Origin: Lysobacterales bacterium
GTDB lineage: Bacteria > Pseudomonadota > Gammaproteobacteria > Xanthomonadales > Xanthomonadaceae
DNA: 64,000 bases
Assembly (NCBI GenBank): GCA_019510125.1
Contig: JAEKKX010000016.1
Location: 88,347 to 152,346 of the forward strand
Reading direction: 5' to 3'
The position numbers and the translations under genes were made by a program. Below are positions 25,398-34,166 of the stretch, one piece after another (the stretch's first letter is position 1; every line of letters starts with the position of its first letter). Below the pieces are notes generated by a model, which was given only the letters and a program-made list of their open reading frames with translations, ran no database searches and was not told the DNA's origin.

Positions 25398-27276
25398 CGC
25401 ACCGATGTCCGCCCTCGTCCCCGCCCTCGCCGGCGTGCTGCTCGATTTCGTGTGGCAGGGCGCGCTGATCGGCCTGCTCGCCTGGCTCGCGCTCGCCCTG
25501 CTGCGCAACGCCCGGCCGCAATGGCGCTACGCGGTGGCCTGCCTCGCGCTGCTGGCCTGCGCGCTGCTGCCGATCGTGCAACTGCTGCTCGCGCTCACCG
25601 CCAGCGCCGACGTCAGCGGCGTGCCGGTCGAGTCGCCGTCGATCGCGGTCGCCGCATTCGCCGCGGCGACGCAGGCGCCGCCCGGACGCGGCGTGTTCGC
25701 CCTGCCGATGCCACCGCCGACGTCCATGGCCTGGCTGGTGGCGCTGTGGGCTACCGGCGCCGCCCTGCTGTCGCTGCGGATGCTGGGCGGCGCACTGTGG
25801 CTGCACCGTCTCTGCCGCGAAGCGCGCACCGAATCCGGACCGTGGCAGGCACGCGTCGACGCCCTCGCCCGACGTCTCGGCGTACGTCGCGCGGTCGCGC
25901 TGCGGCTGACCGCGGAAGGCGACGGCCCCTCGACCGCGGGCTGGTGGCGCCCGGTGATCCTGCTGCCCGCGGCCGTCGCGATGCGGATGCCGGCGGACCT
26001 GCTCGAAGCGCTGCTGGCGCACGAACTGGCCCACGTCCGCCGCCACGACTACCTCGTCAACCTGCTGCAGCGACTGGTCGAGACGCTGCTGTTCTACCAC
26101 CCCGCGGTGTGGTGGCTGTCGCGCCGCATCCGCATCGAACGCGAACATGTCGCCGACGATCTCGCCGCCGCCGCGCTGGGCGACGGCCGCCGCCTCGCCG
26201 TCGCCCTCGCCGAACTCGATCGCCTCGCCATCGCGCCGCGATCGCCCTTCCCGCTCCCCGCATTCGTGCAAGCCGCGCACGGAGGTCATCTCATGTCCCG
26301 CATCCAGCGTCTCGTCCGCCCCTCCCGCACCGCCCTCGGCGGCGCCGTCCTCCCGCCGCTGCTCGGCCTCGCCGTGGCCGCAGGCGCCTTCTACGCCCAC
26401 GCGCAACTGGCCTTGCCGGCGAGCGCCGGGAAAGCGCAAGGCAGCCCGTCGTCATCGACCGCTTCACCGACGACCGCGACGACCTCGAACCCGGCCCCGG
26501 TCGCACGCCAGATCGCCCGCGCCGACGACCGCCGCAACCGGGACACCTACGCCCTGGTCCGCAAGGACGAAGACGGCCTGACCATGTCGGGCGCCCACGA
26601 CAGCCGCGACACTGCCGACATCGAGGCCGCACAGCGCGGCATCGACGGCGATTTCCTGTGGTTCCGCCGCGACGGCAAGGCCTACGTGGTCCGCGACGCG
26701 GCCACCCTCGCACAGGCCGACGCCGCATGGGCGTCGACCCGCGAACTCAGCGCCCGGATGCAAGCGCTGAGCGAACGCATGCAACCGCACCAGGAGCGAA
26801 TGCAGACCCTCGGCGCGCGCATGCAGGCGCTGCAGGTGGAGGCCGTGCAGCCGCCCGAGATGGAAGCCGCCGCGGCCGAAATGGGCCGTCTGGGCGAACG
26901 CATGCAGGCGCTGGCGGTCCGCCAGGTCGCACTGGGCGCGAGCATGGCCGCAGCCGACGACGCCGAACGCGATCGTCTGCAGGCGCAGATGGACGCCCTG
27001 TCGACGGAACAGGAAAGCCTCGGCCGGGACATGGAGCGCCAGGGCGAGATCATCGAAGCCGCCGGCCGGCAGATCGAAGTCCGCACCGCGCCGATGGAAG
27101 CCCTGGGCAAGGAAATGGAAGACGCCGGCAAACCGATGGAAGCGATCGGCAAGGACATGGAAGCCCTCGGCGCCCGCCTCGAACGCGCCGCCGAGGAGGC
27201 CGAGAAGCGCACCCGTCGGTTGATCGACGACGCGTTCGCGAAGGGACTGGCGACCCCGGCGCCGACACGGCAGTGA
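25390..27276 (+). CDS. BlaR1-like M56 metallopeptidase with heptad-repeat C-terminal domain
   Basis: 628 residues. N-terminal membrane helices alternate with a cytoplasmic zinc protease domain bearing HELAH in LEALLAHELAHVRRHDYL (about residues 217) and EREHVADDLA (about 255), as in BlaR1/MecR1. A further helix near 320-345 (PPLLGLAVAAGAFYA) leads outside. Instead of the penicillin-binding sensor of BlaR1, the last 280 residues are polar and include two runs of 7-residue repeats starting with methionine, MQALSER-MQPHQER-MQTLGAR near 455 and MEALGKE-MEDAGKP-MEAIGKD near 575, predicted as coiled coil. It should sense something other than beta-lactams. Co-transcribed with the repressor. Confidence 0.88.
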   Translation: MFDAPMSALVPALAGVLLDFVWQGALIGLLAWLALALLRNARPQWRYAVACLALLACALLPIVQLLLALTASADVSGVPVESPSIAVAAFAAATQAPPGRGVFALPMPPPTSMAWLVALWATGAALLSLRMLGGALWLHRLCREARTESGPWQARVDALARRLGVRRAVALRLTAEGDGPSTAGWWRPVILLPAAVAMRMPADLLEALLAHELAHVRRHDYLVNLLQRLVETLLFYHPAVWWLSRRIRIEREHVADDLAAAALGDGRRLAVALAELDRLAIAPRSPFPLPAFVQAAHGGHLMSRIQRLVRPSRTALGGAVLPPLLGLAVAAGAFYAHAQLALPASAGKAQGSPSSSTASPTTATTSNPAPVARQIARADDRRNRDTYALVRKDEDGLTMSGAHDSRDTADIEAAQRGIDGDFLWFRRDGKAYVVRDAATLAQADAAWASTRELSARMQALSERMQPHQERMQTLGARMQALQVEAVQPPEMEAAAAEMGRLGERMQALAVRQVALGASMAAADDAERDRLQAQMDALSTEQESLGRDMERQGEIIEAAGRQIEVRTAPMEALGKEMEDAGKPMEAIGKDMEALGARLERAAEEAEKRTRRLIDDAFAKGLATPAPTRQ

Positions 27277-27285
27277 TCATGCGCA

Positions 27286-27314
27286 GCGCGGGCCGGCGCC
27301 TGGCCGGCCCGCGC
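27286..27314 (+). terminator. Hairpin after the M56 peptidase gene
   Basis: An 11-bp perfect stem (GCGCGGGCCGG / CCGGCCCGCGC) with a 7-base loop starts 9 bp after the stop. No T-run follows, so it may act with a second weak hairpin at 27360-27387 (AGCCCG / CGGGCT followed by TTTT). Confidence 0.6.
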
Positions 27315-27676
27315 GGGCGGAGGCACGGGTGTCGGGTAATTACTAAACTTGCACACTACAGCCCGCATTGCTAATCCCCTACGGGCTTTTCGACGGTATC
27401 ACCGGCGTCACCACCACGCCGTGCGGACGTTCCTCGATCCGCGGGACTCCACCGAAAGTCGGCTCGCAAGCGCCACATCCGGTACAGGGCCGAAATAGCG
27501 GCCCGATGACCTCATGGGTTGCTCGTCGCCGGATGTCCCGCCGTTCCGCCGCCGAGGGTCGCGGGCCCGCCGCACCACAATCAGGTCCCAGCGCCTGCTT
27601 CGACCAGCACCCGGGCCTCGCCCTTGCGACCCGCGCACGGGCAAGCCGCCCGACGCACGACGCGCCGACCCGGCGC
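27315..27676. other. Non-coding stretch between the M56 gene and dusA
   Basis: About 360 bases without a credible gene. The part at 27335-27380 is unusually A/T-rich (TAATTACTAAACTTGCAC) for this genome and contains the weak hairpin noted with the preceding terminator. Open frames on both strands here (for example 27408-27683 on the minus strand) have no recognisable motif, compositional support or ribosome-binding site. It may be a remnant of a lost insertion or simply intergenic. Confidence 0.5.
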
Positions 27677-27705
27677 TGGGCATCGGTCGGGCGCGTCCCT
27701 AAAAT
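27677..27705 (+). promoter_or_regulatory. dusA: Candidate promoter placing the transcription start at the dusA ATG
   Basis: TGGGCA (27677) and TAAAAT (27700-27705) are spaced by 17 bp. The -10 box ends six bases before the dusA ATG at 27712, so initiation about seven bases downstream would give a leaderless or nearly leaderless mRNA. No Shine-Dalgarno sequence precedes the ATG, in keeping with that. Confidence 0.55.
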
Positions 27706-27711
27706 GCCGCG

Positions 27712-28718
<1,007 letters not shown>

Positions 28719-28719
<1 letters not shown>

Positions 28720-29630
28720 TGCTCACCCGCGACGCCGACGCCTTCCTGGCCGTCGCCCGCGGCTGCGCGCCGGACTTCGGGCCGGCGACGGCCCGCGCGG
28801 CCTTCCTGGTCGCCCCCGACGGCTTCGGCCTGGCCGCCGAATCGGCCAGCGACAACCGCTACATGGCCGCCGCGGAGGCGTTCGACGCCGCCCGCGCCTC
28901 GGCCCAGCATCGCGAACTGCAGCGGGCCCTCGCCGCCGAGGCGCCGACGATCTGCTTTCCCGGCGACCCGGCCACGCCCGACGCGGTGTTCCCGAACAAC
29001 GTCTTCGCGACCGCGCCGGGCCGGCTGATCGTCGGCCGCATGCGGCACCCGGTCCGCCAGCGCGAGGCGCTGCGCCAGGACATCCGCCGGTGCTTCCGCG
29101 AGCAGCTCGGCCGCGAGGAGATCGATCTCTCGACGCAGCCGCACCCCTGCGAACTGACCGGCGCATTGGTCATCGACCGCGCCCGCGGGCTGGGCTTCTG
29201 CGGCCTGTCGGAGCGCTGCGACGAGGTCGGCGCCGGGCTGATGCACGCGGCCTTCGGGCTGCGCGCGACGCTGCTGTTCGACCTGGCGCCGGGCGAGTAC
29301 CACACCAACGTCGTGCTGGCGCTGCTGGCCGGGCGCGCGGCGCTTTACTGCCCGGACGGCGTTGCCGGGGACGACGTGGCGCGGGTGCTGCGGGCGCTGT
29401 ACGGCCCCCATGCGATCGCGCTGTCCTCGGAAGAACGGGGCGCGTTCGCCGGCAATGCCATCGCGTTGACAGACGATACCGTGTGGATGAGTGCGACCGC
29501 GGACGCCGCGCTGGCGCCGGCGACGCGCATGGCGCTGCAGGAGGCGGGGTTCGCCGTGCGCGCGGTGCGTCTGGATGCGATCGAGGCCGCGGGCGGCTCG
29601 CTGCGCTGCTGCGTGGGCGAGATCTTCTAA
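28719..29630 (+). CDS. Arginine-deiminase-fold enzyme (dimethylarginine dimethylaminohydrolase/amidinotransferase type)
   Basis: 303 residues. The fold of guanidine-modifying enzymes is indicated by DAVFPNNVFAT (about residues 87-97, with the substrate-binding Asp and Asn), the Glu in PHPCELTGALVIDR, the catalytic histidine in GEYHTNVVLAL, and a C-terminal cysteine pair RCCVGEIF supplying the nucleophile. Such enzymes hydrolyse arginine or methylated arginine to citrulline or transfer the amidino group. Which substrate is used cannot be told from motifs. Start ATG overlaps the dusA stop by one base. Confidence 0.85.
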
Positions 29631-29698
29631 GGCGCGATCTTCTGAAGCGCGCGATGGCGACGCGGCCGGATCCGACAGGTCTGAACCCGGCCACCGGC

Positions 29699-29715
29699 GT
29701 AAGGAAAAGTTAAGG
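29699..29715 (+). promoter_or_regulatory. Candidate PhoP box (11-bp-period direct repeat)
   Basis: TAAGG at 29700 and 29711, within GTAAGG and GTTAAGG, gives a direct repeat with 11-bp spacing. OmpR/PhoP-type regulators bind two half-sites spaced by about one helical turn. The box lies 89 bp before the PepSY-like gene, which precedes phoP-phoQ, the usual autoregulated arrangement. Pattern evidence only. Confidence 0.45.
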
Positions 29716-29803
29716 ACCAATTCACCGCCCGGTTTCGAGAATGCCTCTCCGACGCGCGATCATCTGTTCCGTGCATCGTCCGACCCGCTTCCGAGTTGCG
29801 CCC

Positions 29804-30160
29804 ATGACCCTGTCGTCCCGCCTGTCGCTGTCCGTGCTGGCCGTCGCCCTCGCCGGCGCCGCCTTGCCCGTGGCCGCGCAGCAGGGGCCGCGAGGCCGCC
29901 AGGACGCGCCGCCGGTCGACGCCCCGGCCCCGCACAACGACGCCGTGTCCGACGCGGTCCGCCGTTTCGAGCGCGCCAACCGCGGCCAGGTGCTCAGCGC
30001 CGAGCGGATGCAGTACGACGGTCGCGATGTCACCCGCATCAAGGCCGTGGACGGCGACGGCCGGGTCCGCATCTACATGGACGACCCGCAGCCGGCGGCC
30101 GGCGAACGGTCCCCGCGCCGCGACGACGCCCCGCCCCGCAGGCCCCGCGGCGAACGCTGA
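29804..30160 (+). CDS. Small secreted PepSY-like protein preceding phoPQ
   Basis: 118 residues from ATG 29804. A signal peptide (about residues 1-25, ending PVAAQ) is followed by a Pro-rich linker and one domain of about 55 residues: DAVRRFERANRGQVLSAERM, then VTRIKAVDGDGRVRIYMDD, the helix-strand-strand pattern of PepSY domains. It ends in a basic Pro/Arg-rich tail. PepSY-like genes are common in front of phoPQ in xanthomonads and are thought to be PhoP targets or modulators of the sensor. An upstream in-frame ATG (29741) would spoil the signal peptide. Terminator immediately after. Confidence 0.7.
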   Translation: MTLSSRLSLSVLAVALAGAALPVAAQQGPRGRQDAPPVDAPAPHNDAVSDAVRRFERANRGQVLSAERMQYDGRDVTRIKAVDGDGRVRIYMDDPQPAAGERSPRRDDAPPRRPRGER

Positions 30161-30166
30161 TCCCGC

Positions 30167-30197
30167 CGCCGGGCGCCGTGCGGAACGCCCGGCGTTT
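30167..30197 (+). terminator. Terminator between the PepSY-like gene and phoP
   Basis: Stem CGCCGGGCG / CGCCCGGCG (30167-30175 and 30186-30194), 10-base loop, then TTT. It would uncouple the PepSY-like gene from phoP, or leave phoP to partial read-through; a weak TATGCT -10 box at 30272 might drive phoP separately. Confidence 0.6.
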
Positions 30198-30322
30198 CCT
30201 GCATTTTTCCCGCGAATAAGCGAAATCTGAACAGGGCGGCGGCGACCCGCCCGACCGCCATCGAGCGCGGCTATGCTCCGATCCTGAACGAATGTCGGCC
30301 CCCGCCGCCCCAGGAGCTATCG

Positions 30323-31009
30323 ATGCGCATCCTCCTCGTCGAAGACGAAGCCCCCCTCCGCGAAACCCTCGCCGCCCGCCTCAAGCGCGAAGGCTTCGCC
30401 GTCGACACCGCGCAGGACGGCGAGGAGGGCCTGTACATGGGCCGCGAAGTGCCGTTCGACATCGCGATCATCGACCTCGGCCTGCCCAAGATGTCCGGCA
30501 TGGAGCTGATCCAGGCCCTGCGCGCCGAGGGCAAGCAGTTCCCGGTGCTGATCCTCACCGCCCGCGCCAGTTGGCAGGACAAGGTCGAGGGCCTCAAGCA
30601 GGGCGCCGACGACTACCTGGTCAAGCCCTTCCACGTCGAGGAGCTGCTGGCCCGGATCAACGCCCTCGTCCGCCGCGCCGCGGGCTGGAGCAAGCCGTCG
30701 CTGGAATGCGGGCCGGTCACGCTGGACCTCGCCGCGCAGACCGTCAGCGTCAACGGCAACAACGTCGACCTGACCAGCTACGAGTACAAGGTGCTGGAAT
30801 ACCTGATGATGCACGCCGGCGAGCTGGTGTCGAAGGCCGACCTGACCGAGCACATCTACCAGCAGGATTTCGACCGCGACTCCAACGTGCTGGAGGTCTT
30901 CATCGGCCGCCTGCGCAAGAAGCTGGACCCGGACGGGGCGCTGAAGCCGATCGAGACCGTGCGCGGACGCGGCTACCGCTTCGCGATCGCACGCACCGGC
31001 GAGGCTTGA
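30323..31009 (+). CDS. phoP: Response regulator, OmpR/PhoP type
   Basis: 228 residues. The receiver domain has the acidic pocket (VEDEA), the phosphorylation site D51 in AIIDLGLP, the switch threonine in LILTARA and the lysine in DDYLVKPF. The winged-helix DNA-binding domain ends VLEVFIGRLRKKL and VRGRGYRFA. The sequence is closest in style to PhoP of Mg2+/cationic-peptide responses. A good AGGAG site precedes the ATG. The kinase gene follows after 78 bp. Confidence 0.93.
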   Translation: MRILLVEDEAPLRETLAARLKREGFAVDTAQDGEEGLYMGREVPFDIAIIDLGLPKMSGMELIQALRAEGKQFPVLILTARASWQDKVEGLKQGADDYLVKPFHVEELLARINALVRRAAGWSKPSLECGPVTLDLAAQTVSVNGNNVDLTSYEYKVLEYLMMHAGELVSKADLTEHIYQQDFDRDSNVLEVFIGRLRKKLDPDGALKPIETVRGRGYRFAIARTGEA

Positions 31010-31087
31010 ACCGTCCCGCCCGCCCCGCCGCCGACGCCGCGCCGATGAAGCGCGGCGTCTTCGCGTCCGCCCCGCGAGCGCCGACGC

Positions 31088-32506
31088 ATGCCCTCGCGTG
31101 AGCCCTTCAGCCGCTGGCGGCCGCGGTCGCTGCAGGTCCGCCAGCTCCTCGCGGCGAGCCTGGCGCTGGTCGCGTTCCTGGCGCTGGCCGGCTACGCGCT
31201 GGATCGCGCGTTCGTCAGCACCGCCGAGAACATCCTCAAGGACCGGCTCAGCGACTACGCGCTCGATCTCGCCGGCAAGACCGAGTTCGGCCGCGGCGGC
31301 GACCTGGTGCCGCCGATGGACAGCGAGCTGCCCGATCCGCGGCTCAAGCGCCCGGGCAGCGGGCTGTACGCGCAGATCGTCATGCCCCACGCGCTGTGGG
31401 AATCGCAGTCCGCGCACGGGCCGGCGCTGCCGGTGGTGAAGCTGCTGGCGCCGAGCAGGACCCATTTCGAAGGGCCGCTGGAGATCGTGCGCAGCGACGG
31501 CGAGCGCGCACGCGCCTACCGCTACGGCTTCGGCCTGGTCTGGCCCGGCGACGACCTGTCCGACGAGATCCCGTACACCATCTACATCACCGAGGACACC
31601 GCGCGCCTGCAGAGCCAGATCAACATCTTCCGGCGCGCGCTGTGGAGCTACCTCGGCGCGGTCGGTGCGCTGCTGTTGCTGCTGCAACTGGTGGTGGTGC
31701 GCTGGAGCCTGTGGCCGCTGCGCCGGGTGGTGGAGGAACTCAAGCGGGTGCAGCGCGGCGTCGGCACCCGGATGAGCGAGCGCCACCCGCGCGAACTGGA
31801 ACCGCTGACCGAGAGCATCAACGCCTTCATCGAGAGCGAGCGCGAGAACCTCGAGCGCCAGCGCAACATCCTCGCCGACCTCGCCCACAGCCTGAAGACG
31901 CCGCTGGCGGTGCTGCGCACGCGGCTGGACAACGGTGCGCCGGACGCCGAGCTGCGCCACGACCTCGACCAGCAGTTGCGGCGCATGAACGACCTCGTCG
32001 GCTACCAGCTCAGCCGCGCGGCGTCCGGCGGGCACAAGCTGTTCGCGGCGCCGATGCCGATCGAACCGGACGCCGAGGAGATCGTGCGCGGGCTGGAGAA
32101 GGTCTACGCCGCGAAGGGCGTGTTCTGCGAATTCGAGATCGATCCCGCGGCGCGGTTCTACGGCGAGAAGGGCGACCTGCAGGAACTGCTCGGCAACCTG
32201 CTGGAGAACGCGTTCAAGTGGGCGCGGTCGCGGGTGCTGCTGACCGTGCGCACCGGCGCCACCGCGACCAATCGCCGACCCGGGCTGGTCCTGATGGTCG
32301 AGGACGACGGCCCGGGCATCCCCGAGGACAAGATCGCGCGCGTGCTGCAGCGCGGGGTGCGCGGCGACGAGCGCGTGCAGGGCCACGGCATCGGCCTGGC
32401 GATCGTGCAGGACATCATCCGCAGCTACCGCGGCGAACTGATCGTCGGCGACTCCGACGAACTCGGCGGCGCTCGCTTCGAGGTCACGCTGCCGCCGGGA
32501 CTGTGA
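31088..32506 (+). CDS. phoQ: Sensor histidine kinase, PhoQ type
   Basis: 472 residues. Two transmembrane helices (about 15-35 and 180-205) flank a periplasmic sensor domain of about 145 residues. The cytoplasmic part has a HAMP-like linker, the phospho-acceptor histidine in ILADLAHSLKTPLAVLRT, the N box (LLGNLLENAFKWA), and ATP-binding G boxes (VEDDGPGIPEDK and GHGIGLAIVQDI). The HSLKTPL form of the H box is that of PhoQ. Paired with phoP, it should respond to divalent cations or envelope stress; the signal is inferred. Confidence 0.92.
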   Translation: MPSREPFSRWRPRSLQVRQLLAASLALVAFLALAGYALDRAFVSTAENILKDRLSDYALDLAGKTEFGRGGDLVPPMDSELPDPRLKRPGSGLYAQIVMPHALWESQSAHGPALPVVKLLAPSRTHFEGPLEIVRSDGERARAYRYGFGLVWPGDDLSDEIPYTIYITEDTARLQSQINIFRRALWSYLGAVGALLLLLQLVVVRWSLWPLRRVVEELKRVQRGVGTRMSERHPRELEPLTESINAFIESERENLERQRNILADLAHSLKTPLAVLRTRLDNGAPDAELRHDLDQQLRRMNDLVGYQLSRAASGGHKLFAAPMPIEPDAEEIVRGLEKVYAAKGVFCEFEIDPAARFYGEKGDLQELLGNLLENAFKWARSRVLLTVRTGATATNRRPGLVLMVEDDGPGIPEDKIARVLQRGVRGDERVQGHGIGLAIVQDIIRSYRGELIVGDSDELGGARFEVTLPPGL

Positions 32507-32580
32507 CCCGCCGGCTGCCGGTCGCGGCCGCGCTTCGCGTTGTCCCGGTCGGACACCCGCGCCACGGAGACGACCCGGCC

Positions 32581-32913
32581 ATGCCGACCGACGACCCCCC
32601 GCTGCAGATCGACCCGCTGTCGGGCTACGACCGCCTCGTCCGGCGCGTGGCCTTCACCGCGCTGGAAGGCGACGGCGTCGCCGCGCTGAAGGTCGGCGCC
32701 ATCGTCCGGCTGGCCGGCGATTCGCGCGGCCACGTGCCCGGCGGCCTGCCCGCGGACACGACCGCGGTCGTGGTCGGATTCCTGGTCCCGGACTTCGCGC
32801 CGGGCGGCTGCACCGACCACATCGTGCTGGTCAGCGACGGCGCCGCCGTGTGCGAGGTCAAGCCCGCCAACATCGGCGCGGTGCTCAAGCAGGCGCCGCG
32901 CGCGCTGGGCTGA
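32581..32913 (+). CDS. Hypothetical small soluble protein
   Basis: 110 residues from ATG 32581, preceded by GGAG at a rather long distance. No signal peptide or membrane helix. The sequence alternates predicted beta strands (AALKVGAIVRLAG, DTTAVVVGFLVPDF, TDHIVLVSDGAAVCEVKPANIG), suggesting a small beta domain. I recognise no family. Codon use matches the neighbours, and the ORF lies on the phoPQ strand 74 bp after phoQ, so it may share the transcript. It could be lineage-specific. Confidence 0.6.
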   Translation: MPTDDPPLQIDPLSGYDRLVRRVAFTALEGDGVAALKVGAIVRLAGDSRGHVPGGLPADTTAVVVGFLVPDFAPGGCTDHIVLVSDGAAVCEVKPANIGAVLKQAPRALG

Positions 32914-32962
32914 GCGGGCCGGGCTGCGCCGTGCTCGACCTTGAGCGGCCCGGCGACCGGCG

Positions 32963-33724
32963 TCAGCCGCGGGCACGCGCCATCGGCGACGGCCCGTAGA
33001 ACCGCTCGAGGTGCGCCGCCACCGTCGGCAACGCCTGGCGCAGCCGCGCGGGGGCGCTGAAGTGATATTCGCTGCAGACCGCGAAGAACTCCTCGGGCGC
33101 CTCGGCGGCGTAGGCGTCGATCGCGGTGCGGCGGCCGGCGTCGACGCGGGCGACGAAGCCGTCGTAGGCGGCCTGGAAATCGCGGGCCCAGGCGCGCTGC
33201 CAGTCGTGCGGCAGCGGCGGCGTGCCGTCGAGCGCGCCGTCGAGCACGTCGAGCTTGTGCGCCATCTCGTGCACGGCGACGCAGAAGCCGGCGTCCGGTT
33301 CGTCGAGATCGGCCTGCACGTCGGCCCACGACAGGATCAGCGGTCCCGCCTCCCAGGCCTCGCCGATGAGTTCGTCGTCCCACTGGTGGAGGACGCCGGC
33401 GGCGTCGACGTGTTCGCGGCGGGTGCGGAACGCATCGGGATAGACGATGAGCTGCGACCAGCCGTGCAGGCCCTCGGCGCCGAATTCCAGCAGCGGCAGG
33501 CAGCACAGCGCGGCGAGCACGGTGCGCTGGTCCTCGTCGAGGGACAGGCCCTCGAGCGGGGTGATCGTCTTGGCGTGGAGGAAGCGCGCGGTCAGCGCGG
33601 CGAGACGAGCATCGCGCGCCGGATCCAGCGCAGCGACCCACGGCACGACGGCGCGGACGCGCGCCCAGCGGTCGGGGTCGAGGGTCGGATCGGGTCGGGC
33701 GAAGAGCCCGCGCAGCCAGCGCAA
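32963..33724 (-). CDS. MtfA-like zinc peptidase (M90 family)
   Basis: 253 residues from TTG 33724, giving MRWLRGLFARPD, the usual MtfA N-terminus; an AGG lies a short distance upstream and the frame above it overlaps another gene. The zinc motif is HEMAH in CVAVHEMAHKLDVLDG (about residues 160), with the distal glutamate in PEEFFAVCSEYHF, as in MtfA (which in E. coli binds Mlc and has aminopeptidase activity). The LDGTPPLP and YPDAFR segments are also conserved. It follows a small secreted-protein gene by 13 bp. Confidence 0.88.
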   Translation of the reverse strand: MRWLRGLFARPDPTLDPDRWARVRAVVPWVAALDPARDARLAALTARFLHAKTITPLEGLSLDEDQRTVLAALCCLPLLEFGAEGLHGWSQLIVYPDAFRTRREHVDAAGVLHQWDDELIGEAWEAGPLILSWADVQADLDEPDAGFCVAVHEMAHKLDVLDGALDGTPPLPHDWQRAWARDFQAAYDGFVARVDAGRRTAIDAYAAEAPEEFFAVCSEYHFSAPARLRQALPTVAAHLERFYGPSPMARARG

Positions 33725-33737
33725 GCGACGCCTGGGT

Positions 33738-34025
33738 TCAGCGGAACATGCCGGGCAGGAAGCGGTGCCAGCGCGGACCGCGGACCTGCAGGGAGTCGCC
33801 GCCGCGGGCGCTGGGGCGGGCCTTGCCCGCGGCCGGCGCACCGGCGCGCTTGGCGACCGGCTTGGTCGACGGCGCGGCGTCGGCATCGGCGTCGGTGGCC
33901 GGCACCTCGGTGCATTCGCCGGAGTCGCCGTTGGCGTTGGCGAGCGGCGAGGTCCGTGCGGCCACGGGCAGGCTCGCCAGGGCGAGGACCAGCAGCATCG
34001 GCGACACGAAGCGGGAGGTGCGCAT
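33738..34025 (-). CDS. Small secreted protein of unknown function
   Basis: 95 residues from ATG 34025. A signal peptide (FVSPMLLVLALASLPVAART, about residues 6-25) precedes a low-complexity mature part rich in Ala, Asp and Pro with two Lys/Arg clusters, ending RWHRFLPGMFR. No family recognised. It is the first of a two-gene unit with the MtfA-like peptidase, whose start lies 13 bp downstream. Composition and signal peptide support a real gene; the function is unknown. Confidence 0.6.
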   Translation of the reverse strand: MRTSRFVSPMLLVLALASLPVAARTSPLANANGDSGECTEVPATDADADAAPSTKPVAKRAGAPAAGKARPSARGGDSLQVRGPRWHRFLPGMFR

Positions 34026-34166
34026 GGTGGTGTCCAAAAAGTGGGCGGGCCCGGACAAGACGCCGACTATACCCTGCTTGTGACCGCCGGAAGCGTGCCG
34101 GAAGATGAACGGCCGCTTGCTGCAAAGCAGCAGCCGGGGCCCCGCGGTTGCGGCAGACTCGCCCCC

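Noticed and set aside
25390..27276. Annotation as a beta-lactam sensor BlaR1
   Set aside because: The protease part fits, but there is no penicillin-binding SxxK/SxN/KTG domain, and no beta-lactamase gene is near.
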